Source of the DNA: Paramacrobiotus metropolitanus
Taxonomy: Eukaryota; Tardigrada; Eutardigrada; Parachela; Macrobiotidae
Assembly (NCBI RefSeq): GCF_019649055.1
Contig: NW_026570476.1
Location: forward strand, 1-64,000
Direction of reading: 5' to 3'
Length of the DNA: 64,000 nucleotides
Position 1 is the first letter of the stretch; the number at the start of each line of letters is the position of its first letter. Of this stretch, positions 42,543-55,492 are shown in pieces. The notes below the pieces were generated by a model that saw nothing but the letters and a program-made list of their open reading frames with translations, was not told the origin of the DNA and made no database searches. The position numbers were made by a program, and so were the translations under genes.

Positions 42543-45375
42543 ATGAACGGAACGCCCGTTATTTTCGAGACCTGCATTCGCCTGATGCACGCCAGATTAA
42601 CTACGGGAACACGGTGCTGGTGCAGCGCGACAACGGCCAATGGTGGCTGGGATACGTTCAGGATATCGATGGCGATCATTTCCTTGTTGACTTCGACACC
42701 GCCAGCATCGATGCCCAATGGACTCATTCCAAACATCTCTGGCCGCATCATTTCCGCGAACCTTTTCATCCACATAAACTGTCTCAGCAGGTGGCACTGC
42801 GCGACGGCGATGGCGGACCCCTAGTTTTTCGTTCAGCCACCAGTGTCGACTATCTCTGCGGTATGTTCAACTTCGTAAGCCCGTACAGTGCGGAGCCAGC
42901 CAATGTGAGTGGCAGCTGTATCGTGCACGCGTCACAATTTGCCAATCTTCCGGCAACGGACAGCAGTCCGAGTTTCTTCGCAAAAACTCGCGAATTTATC
43001 TACCGGAAACACGTGGTGCGATTCGAGGAAGCTTATCGTCTGCGTGGAGTCCATCTCATGCCCAAGTTCTTGGCTCGCTCATGTCGCTTGACACGGGGCA
43101 ATGGCACATCTCTACATGATGGCAGGATTGAGAGCTACCACATTCAGAGGTATCAGCATCAGACCGACACCTTCGTGTTCGCTTGTACGGGACGGATGTG
43201 GGACAGAAAGCCCCTTCACTATAGTTTTAAGGTCGGTTGTCGGGTATTTGTACGAGCGGAAGCCGACACGGTGACCTTTATCTGCGCCGAATGGCACGGT
43301 AACGCGTACGCGCCCAGCATGATTTGGAACGACGAAGTCTTGGCAGGCCTCTCTGAGGGCTTCGTCGTTCCATCTGAATGAGCAGCAATCGAGGGAAGCC
43401 AAGAGTTTGTTCTCAGAAGCCGGCGTTAGTGGATCGCTTCAGCATGGTAAGATATTACGTAATACACGTATTTATCGTGAAATATACTATTTACCAAGCG
43501 CTACTCTTTACCAAACTCATTGACCGCTTGAAACTGGCCACTAATGGATGTTGTCTTTGTAGGCGATTATGTTGCGAATGACAGTAACATCCGCATTAAT
43601 GACCTTTCGCATCCAGTCACAGCATGCATTTTGCTTAGTTTGGATATAGTAAACCAGCTACAAGCGATCCGGTAAGTCCGTTACGCTGTTTTGTTTGCAG
43701 CGATAACGAAGCGCGAGATGCTGCAGTAAAGCTTTCGTCAAAGAGCACAATTTTTTCTGACGCCACAAAGAGTACGGCGAAACTCATTGGCAGTTCCACA
43801 AAGTCAACGGCATTTCCATCGGATACACAACATAACTAGCAACATTTTTCAGATGAAAATTCAGTAGAATCCGAAGCATTGAATAACACAGCATAACTTT
43901 TACTTACCATTCCGGTATAGGGTATACGTATTTTAAAGTCTGTTGGGTTCCTAACTTCTGTTTATTTGCTGCCACCCAGGGTTTGCATGCTGTGGACACT
44001 TGTTTTGGAGGCGCATTTTAGTAATCGTCATGTACTAATCGATCTCCGCCCTCTGACCGCTCAGGAACCCTCGGACCCAGAGTTCGATATTGACCACCGA
44101 AGACGGGATTACAAGTTCGTGGTGCTGCTTGACCGCGCGGTTGGTCACGAGACGCGGACGGTGGCGCTGCTTGACAAGGGACGATGTCATGGTCAATGTA
44201 TATATACGCGCCGTTTGTCGTCCAGGCTAGGGTTAATCAACAAAATACTGGAGCGAAAGGGCATTCGCCTGCATATGATTGTCGCCAAGGACGGTTGTGA
44301 TCATGCGAGCAGTGCATTTCTGGGCGTTCACCGGAAAAAGGGGAAGTATCAGTGCGATACGCTGTGCAATTTGTGGAGCGTATGTGATCAGCTAGTGCTG
44401 TTGAACTACACCGCTTCGCATCCGGCCGCTGACGCAACAGTGCTGATGTGGTTGTTCTTCGATACTGTTTGGGTGGATACGATGAGATTTTGGCATCAGA
44501 CCGATCAGTCGGCACTGGAGGAATCAGTGCGGATTCCGTATTTGCATTTCTGCTCCACGGAAAATGCCGCTGAACAGTGCCGACGCTTTTAGCCGCTGTC
44601 AACGACCACTGCCCGGCCGTTCCTCAACGTCTCTACGAAATTGCTACAGCGATTCATAAACGCTGGGTGGACACGGTGCCGTATCCGAATCGTTGGATCG
44701 CGATTCGCCGGTTCTTTAAACTGTATGTGACTGGGAAATAATGCCTTTAAGCTTCATACCACGGCCCGCCACGAGACTCGTTATGCGCATTTTGGCTGTT
44801 GCACGTCAAATACTAGTACATATTGATATCGTATAAACGTCTTTGTCGCAAAATCAGCAAAATAATTTATCAGTTGAATTCTTAGCAAATACAGTCAGAA
44901 AATCTGTTGTTTTCTTTCTGGCGAATGCCAGACCAGTAGACGTGTGTATTGTTATAAATCTGGCGTTATAAATCTGGCGCATTACTTACATTGCAAGAAG
45001 ATTTGAAGATTCAACAGATTTTACTGATTAATTCACTCTTCCATCAGAAAGCCGGCTCTTGAAGGACAAGACGTGTAACTACAGAGGTCGTAGACAGTGT
45101 CTCACAGCGCGTTCGATTTACGTGTAATACAGTACACCGGAATCACACAAAAGCGCTTGGAAAAACAGTAGTGTGTGGCGAATATAAGAGTACTTATTTA
45201 TTTGCTTGAGACTGTATTTCCGCTCGTCTGCAGGTTCGGCGCTTTTCATCCCGAGCGCACTGCTGCGTGGTGGGACGCCGTTGACTTGCGCGAAATCAAC
45301 GTACTGATGATGAGCCGGCTTGTCCTGCATTTCCTGGACGGTGTTACAAAGGCTGATCCAGCCCGTTATACGTAG
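42543..45375 (+). pseudogene. F7: F-box/Tudor-like family member (type B), three frameshifts
   Basis: Exon 1 42,543-43,446, exon 2 43,563-43,671 (109 nt), exon 3 43,980-44,722, exon 4 45,234-45,375; introns 116, 308 and 511 bp. Start MNGTP, then a one-base loss at codon 5-6, after which RYFRDLHSPDARQINYGNTV is in the next frame. A second shift lies before LNEQQSREA near 43,370. Exon 2/3 give an F-box (INDLSHPVTACILLSLDI plus VCMLWTLVL). Exon 3 loses a T at 44,590, giving a stop in place of the FLAAVNDHCP block. Exon 4 encodes AAWWDAVDLREINV. Otherwise well conserved, so either recently dead or carrying assembly indels. Confidence 0.8.
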
Positions 45376-46439
45376 ATAACGCAAAGAAAAAGCACACGTG
45401 GATTTATTTGTAATGTGATGTTAACACTGGCAGGTTTACTTCCAGCAACGTGCGGGATATTACGGACCTAATAAAGGTAGCCTAGCGTTCCTGAAGATTT
45501 AAGTGGTTGTTTTTGAAGGGTTTTCGAACATTGAGATATCCTCTCCTGCTTTCACATTTATGTCATAATTCCTAACGATCCTGTAGGGGCTGAGTAAATT
45601 GGTGGGTAATATTTTCCGTTCTGTTAGTGACGTTCTCACACTCTCTGATGTTTAAAATCGCTTTGTTTACTGGAAGCTTTTTCTAACGCTTTGTTTGAGG
45701 GCAGAATTTTCTGATTCAAAATCCTTTTGCAGCCAGGTTTAAAATCTCATACTAGACAGGCAACCTAGCCGGAAATTGGCTACTGTCTCTGATTGCAATT
45801 AAATCAAATCAGCCAAACTACTGCCACCCCCGCACTGGGCGTATTAAATAGATTCAAGAGGATACAAGGCCATTTTTAAAACCGGTGAACACTGTAACAG
45901 CGAACTTCGATAAACACTGGCATGCCATTTTCTATCCTCCGGCGCGCTACGCCACTGAATTAAGATAACCGTGGTGCAAAAAAGTAAATCCAGGACAATT
46001 TTACGCGTCGAAGTGTGTTCTCACTTACAAAGGTCCCGGCGCTATAGTCTGTACCTATCAAAAAGTAAGCTCAATACATAATAACTGTTTTATTAACATT
46101 TCGCTCCACACTGTCAGACAGCAGCAGCAAAATAACCCAAGAAAATTGCGAACAGTAATTTGTGATAATTTGAAATTTATAAGAAAAACGCTGGCAATTA
46201 TCGCCGCCGATAGCTCGCAGATCGCCATTATTTCCGTTTCTGTTAAACATCCCGTTAGCTAAAACCTTTACGCGCAGTGTTACGAGTATCATTCCGGTAA
46301 ACCTGCACAGCAGTGAGAAAATTAAAAATTTGAATACCTGTGACGGCACCGGTACCTTTTTGATTTTTCGCCTACCCCTTGCGATAAAGAAGGCAAGCCC
46401 TCATTTAGCCTTTGTGATCTCCAAATCATGGAGATCGAC
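45376..46439. other. Intergenic, no recognised feature
   Basis: Only short frames. No repeat or domain seen between the 3-prime ends of F7 (plus strand) and F8 (minus strand). Confidence 0.4.
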
Positions 46440-47133
46440 CGCGAACTTAACACTGGGGTCAAACTGCAAAGTATCCTCCAGCACATGAAAGGCCAGCCTA
46501 CTCAGCTTCGAAACATTCGGCTACCGCTGGCCAATGTCATCACAACACTGATTGTGAGAGTGGCCGCCGGCCTGAAAACTGCTGAATCAGGATAAAAGAA
46601 TCCAATTTGTAATACCATCCCACCAAGGATTTTGCGTTGCCGATCGCGAGCCCTTGCAAGGTAAAAAATATTCGAATCTCGGTCTACTGATCGGGGTGGG
46701 CCAACCGCAACGTCCTGCACCCATGGCGCATACACTCGCGTGACCTTTACGTGGATTTTTTTGCCTAAAGACCGGATAGTGCTCGTGCAGTGCGGTCAGG
46801 AAGCGTCGGCACCGTTTTCCTGATGTCTCCGTTCCATGGAAACGCAGCAACGGAATAAGCACTCGACGGATGTTGCAACGCAGGAAGTGCTGGTCGCGTC
46901 TTAAACCATGCCAGATCGCCAGCATTGTGGTCAAGCAGCCTAAGCAGCAGTGAATGGTGACGGTATAGTTGGTCAATCACAATTCGGCAAACGTGCACAT
47001 AGCAAGCTGGACACCCGGGTGCAGCTGTATACTGGCTTCCAGATCCCGGGAGATGGCCGGCAGCGCGTCCCATATTGTGCAAAATAAATACTGGTAGCGG
47101 AGACGCTGAATTTACTGGAGACCAGAGCAGCAA
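46440..47133 (-). pseudogene. F8: decayed 3-prime part of a family member
   Basis: Minus strand: around 46,880-46,690 a PLLRFHGTETSGKRCRRFL stretch matches the exon 3 block FVRF-C-TE-QCRRFLA, and 46,580-46,440 gives DDIGQ, a stop, then NVSKLSRLAFHVLED, matching exon 4. Upstream (to 47,133) only vestiges remain. CRRFL is the type B form, although the strand is that of type A copies. Heavily mutated. Confidence 0.6.
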
Positions 47134-47762
47134 AACATATTTTTTGACCCCTGTGCCGATCAGCGTCAGGCTTAAGGAATATTATTGTTTAATTGGTTTC
47201 CTTCATGTTTAACAACAACGATTATACTACGGTTACAAATTCCAAAGACAAACTTAAGGAATTGTATGGTCATGTGACATGTGGCAGGCAACGGCATTTT
47301 GCACCCGGCTTCATAATCGGGTTCTGGTGTCAGTGAAAGTTCTCGGTCTGTGCACACATGTAATAAACGAAGCTGTTGGCAATGTTGCGATAAATATAAA
47401 CATAACTTAGAGAACACCACTAATCAGTTTGTACCTACATGTAAGTTAAAGAAAGCATCAACATCTGTACTGATAAAGATTATGCTCACAGTGCTTTATG
47501 CACATTATGCATACAAAAAGCGACCTGAGCTGCTATTTTTGGATTGGATAATAAAACTATGATCCAAGACGAGGTTGCTGCACGAGTGAGGTCAGCGTAT
47601 TAATCGAGGAAGGCGACATGTGAACAACCTGCCGTTGATTTGATTTATTCCCCTGTACTGTACGACTGCAGCTTAAAAATGTCACCAACATGCCATACTA
47701 TTCACTTTATTGGTCAAATCAATGTGACAATACACAAATTTAAAGAAGAAAAACACGCTAAA

Positions 47763-50186
47763 CTATAAAAGAAAAATTTCGTTCAGCTTATCCAATCCTT
47801 CCATCGTGCCCAGCACTGACGCCGCGTTTCCCCGTTGAATTTCTATGGACAAACGCTGCCGTAGAAATTCGTGCGAGCGTGTTTCTCCGGTGTGCTGCTG
47901 CAGTCTTTTTCCCAGTTCTTTGATGATGGCGATCGCAGACGGTCCCACGGGCCCATTGTTTCAAAACCGATCGGAACGAATAGGCAGCGGCCGACCAGAT
48001 AGGAATATAGTCCTAATTTCCTTAGCTCTGCCTGCATGGCGGCCGCTCCAGCTGTTGTGGCAGTGGCCTTGACATGCGAAAGCGCAACCGTGTCTACACA
48101 TGTCACGTCCCAAGCGAGGCATAATCCGCGTTTCCATGCAAAAGTTGTGCAGCCATCAGGGCGGCGTTCACTGGTGTGGGATGTGCCGCGCGGCTCCAGT
48201 TTCGCTGGCACACCGGCGGATACCAGGGCTCTGCAGAAGATACTGTTTAATCCGCCGTGGCGCGAAAGTCGACCAGCGGAAAAGGCACACGACAGCCCAT
48301 GGTGCCCATAACCACCAACAGGTTTGTGACACTTGACGCAGTCGTGTGGTTCACAGATCGTGGCACCGAGACGGAGGGCGATGCTGATCTTCAGTTCGTC
48401 GTCGCCGAGTAGATTACCGATGTGAGCGGACGGCAAGGCGTTCAACCAGATGCCGGCCTCTGGTCTAGACTGGGCGAGCAGGCGCGCTGTGTTGACATCG
48501 TCTCCTTGAAATACTTCCAGCAGGGCCGCAAGAGACACGTTGCATAATGGCAAGTCCCAGGCCTTTTGGGACTTCTGAAATGCAACTTCCGGGAGTACGG
48601 GTTGACGGGCTTGTAATTTCCATGACTCCGAGGCACCAGTGACGTCAACAGCGGCGTGGTTAGGTAGTAGTGCGGAGAGCAAACCGGATACGGAATGAAT
48701 CGAAGCCAGGTAGGCTGGGAGAGATAATTCTTCCGACCGGCGGATGCCGATTCCACCTCTACTAACCGGTAATGTTGCTTTGACGCCAAGGCGGGTAGTC
48801 GTTGTGATTGGTCCGTACATTTGACAGGTTCTGGAAGCAGGAGCGCATTGCTTCGTCCAGCTGGTATAATAATGCGGGGTATTTCCATGCGTTGCAGCAC
48901 CGCAACATGTAGATAATTTTCGGGGCGCCGAGACAATTTTTTAGGAGAAACAACGCTTGATGGCTAGGTAGTAGCTGAAGTCGTTCACACATCAACTTCA
49001 AGGTACTGGCCTTCTCGTTCAGTATAGGCCCAATTGCTTCATCCAGTACGGGTGCACCGAGCAGAGACATGGTGGATTCCGTTAGAATGCGTAGTCGTGG
49101 GTAACGCTCGAGGAATTCCGCTGTAACGTCACGCTGCGACTCGGAAGTTCCACCAAAAACCAGCAGTTCGCATTTAGCCTCGTTAACTTGCAAACCGATA
49201 GCAAGCGCGCCTTCAATTATTCGGCGGAAACAATCAGCAACCACCGTTGGTGCTCCTCCCAGGGTTCCGTCGTCCAGGAACCAGGCGTCGAGCTCCGCGT
49301 TCAGTAAAGCCACCAATGGGTGCAGCGCAAGACTGAACAGTAATGGGCCGAGCGGATCACCCTGTTGAACACCAGATTCCGAAGACAGCAATAGGTCATC
49401 CACAAATAACGTAGAATGGTGGCCATAAGCACAACAGAGAAAGTCGCTGTACCCCGGGAAATGCTTCATCGCAGCAGCTAAGACGGCTTCACGGAACAAG
49501 GTGTTGAAAGCATTTTTAAAATCCACTTTCAAAACAACCTTGGTTGTATCCCCAGCGGACTCAAGGAACAACCTGGTAGCGTGAACATTTGCCTCTGCGC
49601 CACCGCGAACATTTACACCCAACTACTGTGGGGATAACAAGGCTGCCGATCGTTCCTTCAAACGGGAGCAGATTATCTTGGCTGTCAAACAGTGTAGTGT
49701 CATCCCGACCGCTATGGGACGTAGACCGCCGTCCTTCTTCCTCAGTGCGATGAGCTTTCCGCCAAAAAATACTGGGCGCACATCAGCGGGAACCTTACCG
49801 TCGACGGCAATGTTCAACACTCCCGCCAGAGCGTCACATAATGGGGCTGAATGGTCGTCCAGTTTGGCTCCCACCATATCTGCGAGATGCTGCGGTCTTA
49901 AGCCGTCCGGTCCTGCGGCCGATCCTTTTGGGAAGCTTTGGATGGCTGCGAAGACCTCCTCACGTGTAATTCTGGTGGCTGCAGGTGATGGCGGGTTGAG
50001 ACGAACTATCACGGGCGGCGCGCTCACGGGGTGTTTTTCGCGCAATTCCGCCAAAACCTCTGGGGTTGTTCGGAGAACGGCATCTGTCGACATGATGACA
50101 CGCATTGCTCCCGAAATCGAGCCGTCATCAATTTTCTGTCCAACCCTGCGCACAAGATCATCCTGGTCTGCCTGCATGCCATTCAA
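47763..50186 (-). pseudogene. LINE reverse transcriptase, 5-prime truncated and mutated
   Basis: Reading from 50,186: RT blocks KGSAAGPDGLRPQHLAD and LIALRKKDGGLRPIAVG, a TAG at 49,623-49,625 where family members continue QLGV, then VNVRGGAEANVHATR, VDFKNAFNTLFR, GVQQGDPLGPLLFSLALHP and the catalytic AWFLDDGTLGG. A frameshift near 48,805 leads to the post-RT region (RGGIGIRR, WLNALPSAH, a zinc-like HDCVKCH/GHHGLSC motif, WDVTCVDTVALSHV, VPIGFETMGPW). A further shift near 47,930 leads to RQRLSIEIQRGNAASVLG. No endonuclease domain is present in this copy, so clade assignment is left open. Dead copy: one nonsense and two frameshifts. Confidence 0.88.
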
Positions 50187-50631
50187 CCAGAGAACGATGC
50201 TACATGCGTGCCAGCCGTGCCTAATGCGCTACAGCACTCTTCTTTGTATAATTTTCTGTAGTAATAAGCAAATGCTGTCGCTCTGAGTTTTGGTAAGGAA
50301 ACCAGGAACTGCGGCTGATCAAGAGATGGGCTTAATTTTCCACTCCAGGTTTCGACTGGGTTGCACAAACTTTATTCAAGAATTAATTTACTGTGGCATT
50401 TAGTGTGGCGTCTTGGGAAAGTGTGAGCCTTGTTTAGTCATAGCGCCCGTAAGATAGTAACGAGTTCAACAGGTATGCCGGTAAACATAATGAAATTACT
50501 TTACTAAATGTGCTGGATGATATATTTGTGTCAAAGAAGCTGCAAGCCCTCCAAAACAGCAAGTAGCTGTAACTGTAAGTACGAAACGATTCCCGTGAAC
50601 ATTTTCGTTTGCATAATTGTTGTCGGGATGT
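50187..50631. other. Spacer between LINE and F9 exon 4
   Basis: No coding feature. May include further 5-prime LINE sequence, but no domain is recognisable. Confidence 0.3.
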
Positions 50632-52978
50632 TTAGTCTTTATAATACACATCGAGCGCGGCAAAAGTCAGCTTGTTCAGCGTTGACACATCCAGCTGCCT
50701 CAAGTCGACGTCATTCCAGCGCTGCGGACTGCCGTCGGGACGAAAGCCATCAAACCTGAATAAAAAAAATTCGTATTTAAACGGAGCCAAAGGAACCAAT
50801 GCTTACACCGTGAAGCGGCGTTACTCACATCTGGAAGAAGCTGCGAATTCCCGCCCATTGCTCCGGATAGGCCGTCGTCTGCACCCAACGCGCATGCACC
50901 GCCTTGACCTTTTCCAACACCCGCGGCGTAACGACCGGGCAGTTATCGTTAGCAGCTGCCATGAAGCGCTGACACTGCACAGCGGCTGCTTCCGTGCAGC
51001 GGAAGCGCACAAACGGAATAACGACATCCAGGCGTCCGTCGTTGTCGGCCCGCAGAAACTCACTTTCCCCTTCTGACCAGTGCAATCCGGCTAAATGGGA
51101 TAGTACGATCAACATAGACTTGTGGCCGGTTCCATCGGAGGCGATGAAATTCCTGAGCACCAGGGTCTCACACATGCTCATCCAATCCGAGAGCCTTCGG
51201 CATTCAGTTTCTCCACTCATCTCGTTCTGATTCAGGTACATGAAGGCGCCCGACACCGCCTCGGCGGCCTCGGAACCATTCTTAACGATCAAAAACGGCA
51301 GGCGAATGCCCTTACCCTTCAGCTTATGGCAAACTGTAGCCATTTTAGATAAGAAGCCAAACCCATGTTCATCGAGCTTTCTCTCATGAGGCGTTCTTTC
51401 GTCGATCAACACCAGCGCTCGCGTTGTCTGTGAAACGATTCGTTCCAATATCGTCCGGATTTTGTAGCAGGTGACATCATTCAAAACAGAATAAATCCAG
51501 TCAGGCCACTCTTCCGATGGGAACACGGAAGGGATGATAAAGATGACGTGACGATTCCGGACGTAATCGTGCGAAATCAATCTCCATAATGCACACACCC
51601 TCCAAATAAAAAAAAAAACAAGATGAACACTAGGATACAGCCTGTTGGACTTTCGCACTACACACAACCGTATTTGCAAACATTTGGCTCGTCACGCACT
51701 GGACCGATTTCCTTCACACTTATTCTGCATTACTTGAGAAAGTACTACCTAATACTCTTTTATATGGATTAAATAATTCTACAGGAAACCCATTAAGCTA
51801 ACAGCTTTTAATTAAGGAAATAGGATATTCCGGCATTCGGCGAAACTAAAACTGAAGCGCAGTAGAACGGAAGTATTTTGATTGTTACTAGCATTTACAG
51901 CTAACTTACTGGCTCATCCGTATCTGAGAAATGAAATCCATGCCAAGGAAGATATTGCCAAGAACCGCAGCCAGCAGGCCAGAGATGGGAAATTCTTCCA
52001 CTTCTACAAAATACAGTATCCAGTTAGTGGTGGTTCCAGCAACACCATAAAAAGATCGCATAAGACCTTCCAGATCTTTTTGTTTAGACAGCATTTTGGC
52101 GTAACATGGCTATCGTCATCGTCCTTACTCCCTAAATTGCACTTACCGTACTTGAAAGGGACATTCGTCACGTTCACAGCCGTAATCCTGCCAACTTGTG
52201 CTGATTGCTTTAGATAGCTTTCGCAAACTCCCCTAAGGGCAACTTCGTCCCAGAACATACTGCGTCCAGCTGCGTCGCCGCGCACTTCAGCACAAATGAA
52301 AGTGACCGTGTCAGTTCCCGCTCGCACGAACACACGACAACCGCCATCGAACTGGTAGTAATTATTCGCCAAATGGTTTGAACACCCAACGTACAAATGA
52401 GGATAACTCGCTCTCTCAATTCTTCTCAGCCGGCAGCTGGCATTGCACAGATCGCTGGGAGCAAGAACAATATGGCAAGCGCTAACCAGAAGGTTAATCA
52501 TAAAATTCACTTCCCGCAACAAATGCGCCTTGTCGAAACCGACGACATGCTTTTGATATAAAACTCCGCCGACCTTATTGAAAAAACTTCCCTCACAGTT
52601 TGGTGCCGGCAGCTGTGCGGTTAACTGGTACATAGGCACGATGCGCCGTTCAAGCGAACTGGTTTGGTTCGGCTGATCCAGGCTGACAGCGCAGAACATG
52701 CACCACAGATCTTCAACAAAAGTGGCAGGCCGGAAAACGAGGCCCGCCGGGTTCGTCCTGCAGCGCCACATGCACGGAGAGCCCAGGAAGCGATGTACGA
52801 TTGCCCGAGATCCAGTGATGTGGCCACAGATGAGCAGAATTAATCCATTCCGCGTTGATTGTGCTGGCATCGAAGTCAACAAAGAACCGGTCACCGTCGA
52901 TATCCTGAACGTATCCCAGCCACCATTGACCGTTGTCGCGCTGCACCAGCACCGTGTTGCCGTAGTTCAGTTGACGCA

Positions 52979-53155
52979 TGTAGCCGGCAGGAAGGTGGAC
53001 CGGTGGATGGTGGATCTTAAATGAAGGTCATCCACCTTTCTGTAAAGGTCATCCACCTTTCTCATCCCCCTTTCTGCAAAGGTCATCCACCTTTCTCATC
53101 CACCTTTTTGTAAAGGTCATCCGCCTTTCCGCGGAAGGTAACCCATCTTTTCGTC
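52979..53155 (+). repeat. Left terminal inverted repeat with hairpin array
   Basis: The terminal segment 52,979-53,022 is followed by about five imperfect copies of AAAGGTCATCCACCTTTCTG. Each unit is itself an inverted repeat (AAAGGT-n5-ACCTTT). Confidence 0.88.
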
Positions 53156-53449
53156 GATGCATGTTAAGTTTCTGCTTTCTGATAATTTGAATAAAGCTTA
53201 TTTATCACAATTGATTTTCCCGTCATTTCGACCCCTTCTGGTAACTACTTGTAACTCTCGTACCAATATGATTAAATTTTTTTATCGATCGCATGCACCA
53301 TTTCTGCCAAGCGGGTTAGGGTATCCGCGGATGAAAGATCCAACGTCGGCGTCATAGTGTGCATTTGGAGTAATTCAACCATAAGAATGCCAATTCGTGC
53401 CATAATATGCTGGGAGCGGCCACAGCCATACTGTTGGGTCTGTCTTGTA

Positions 53450-54250
53450 TTATAATTATAGGGGAAGGCTCCGCACACGACGTTTCACCACCAAAGTCTG
53501 CGCACTCCACGAAACACCACCGCCAGGCTCCGCACACCACTTTTTATTACTTGTTAATTTTTTTACAAAAACCACCTAAATCTCCTAACACCACGAAGAG
53601 CATAGTGCACACCACCAGAGTCTCTGCACACCACTGTTTTGAAAAAAAATTAAGTAATTGTTATTACGGGCGGAAAAAAGACAGCTCTTTCGTCTCGCGG
53701 TCTGGCTCCTCTTCTTTGATACCACTCGTCAGCCTCCGCTTTCGTTATAAAGTTAGCGATTTTTTCGGTTTTACTCGCTCGGGCGCCCTGTCAGGACGGT
53801 GTTTGAGATTTTGCACACGGTAGCTTTGAATGATATTATTACCCAGTGTAATACCCACTCCCTCAAGGTTTTTCCAGAAAGGTACTCTCATGTGGGTCAA
53901 TTACATTGAGCAGCTCGTGCGCAAACGCTAAAGCGTTAAAGGGCACAGTCGATTCCGTTTCCTAGGTTTTGGACAGCCTTGTAACTAATCATAATCTGCT
54001 TTTCCGGCAGTGATGTCCCGTAAAGCAGCCATATTCATTTCATATACGACCGACCACTGCATATCTTCGAAATCACGAGTATAATGTTTGTGGTGTCCCG
54101 AGACTGCCAACGTTTTTAATATATAATTATATAATATAGTGGTGGCGTAAAAATGGTGTCCCAAGACAAAACGTGGTGCGAATAGTGGTGAACGCAGACT
54201 TTGGTGGTAAAACGTGGTGTGCGCAGCTTTCTCCTTATAAATATGCTCTA
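53450..54250. repeat. Nested inverted-repeat sequence inside the foldback element
   Basis: The arm at 53,456-53,510 (TATAGGGGAAGGCTCCGCACAC and ACCACCAAAGTCTGCG) matches the reverse complement of 54,190-54,241 at most positions. The interior is rich in CACCAC/GTGGTG. This may be a separate MITE nested in the element. Confidence 0.55.
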
Positions 54251-54510
54251 AATTATTGCTGTTGCACCGATCAAGAACATGCATCTAATGGGGCACTGGC
54301 AGACCGAGCGCAGCTTTTCGAGTTGAAGCCGAAAATACGCCAACGTCTTCGTTTTGATTGACGTGTTCGCGCTACTTTTGCAATTGTCAGCACCAGTTTT
54401 ACAAACTTTTTGCGCACTAGTACTAGTATCACGAACAGTGCAGTTCTGGAGCACGAACAGCAAGGCAGACTCATGTGCGGACGTTGTAGAACTTAAACCG
54501 AGTGTTGTTA

Positions 54511-54675
54511 TGGAAATCCACCTTTCTTCAAAGTTCATCCACCTTTCTCAAAAGGTCATCCACCTTTCTGCAAAGGTCATCCACCTTTCTGTAAAGGTCA
54601 TCCACCTTTCGGCAAAGGTCATCCACCTTTCGGCAAAGGTCATCCACTTTCTGCCGAAGGTAAACCACCTTTCTG
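54511..54675 (+). repeat. Internal hairpin array, same unit as the termini
   Basis: About seven copies of the CATCCACCTTTC-AAAGGT unit in the orientation of the left end. The sequence just after it (54,660-54,775) is found inverted at 55,190-55,310. Confidence 0.85.
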
Positions 54676-55289
54676 TCTTAGGTTATTTATGTTCGATCGG
54701 ACTGTATGCAGTTTAGCTTCGACCATCAAACGGTAAATGCGCGGAAATGCTTGTGTTGCAGTCGTTTAACGCTGTTGCAAGTCGTTCATTTACTGATGAA
54801 GCAAGATGCTGATTTTCTTTGGAAATCGCTAAAATGGCGCCAATATTTTTTTATACAAAACTTTAGAATAAGTGTTGAATATGGTTTATGTAACAAGATA
54901 TAATGATAATCACGTACGTTACAGAGGAAACTGAAGGAAGATGAGGCACAAAGAAAAAGAATTTGGCAATCATCAGTCAGTTTGAACATCAAAATTAGCT
55001 CGTAGAATCTCATCAGTTTTCCGGTCTGCAGAGGTCGCATGTAGCTTTTCACCGCATAGCTTTCTTGCTGGACTTCCCATAACATCCCAGCAGTTGATTT
55101 TTGCAAAATTAACAGACATCTTACGAAATACTTGGCCGTTATTAATGAGTATCAGTACGGTCTTTCATCAGTAAATAAACGGCGTACAATAGCGTTGCAC
55201 GATTGCAACACAAGTATTTCCGCGCAAATACGGTTTGATGGTCGAAGCTAAACTAGATGCAATTGGATCGAACATAAATAACCTTAGAT

Positions 55290-55492
55290 AGAAAGATTGA
55301 TGACCTTTACGGAAAGGTGGATCACCTTCGGAAGAAAGGTGGATGACCTTTTCAGAAAGGTGGATGACCTTTACAGAAAGGTGGATGACCTTTGCAGAAA
55401 GGTGGATGAGAAAGGTGGATGACCTTTACAGAAAGGTGGATGACCTTCATTGAAGATCCACCATCCACCCGTCCACCTGCCTGCCGGCTACA
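55290..55492 (-). repeat. Right terminal inverted repeat with hairpin array
   Basis: GGTGGATGACCTTT repeats followed by the inverted terminal segment ending CTGCCGGCTACA at 55,492, complementary to the left end. Confidence 0.88.

Larger units (their letters stand above)
52979..55492. mobile_element. Foldback-like DNA transposon with hairpin-repeat termini
   Basis: 2514 bp. The ends are inverted copies starting TGTAGCCGGCAGG, continuing with GGTGGA-GGTGGATGGTGGATCTT and then arrays of a unit of about 20 bp (AAAGGTCATCCACCTTTCTG), giving terminal repeats of roughly 170-200 bp. A 6-bp duplication GACGCA flanks it (52,973-52,978 and 55,493-55,498), and the host reading frame is continuous across the site. 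No transposase is encoded, so it is non-autonomous. Long termini made of tandem repeats recall foldback elements; the superfamily is undetermined because 6-bp duplications are uncommon. Confidence 0.88.

Noticed and set aside
52979-55492. Regularly spaced repeats suggesting a CRISPR array
   Set aside because: The repeats are contiguous hairpin units without unique spacers, in a eukaryotic transposon terminus.
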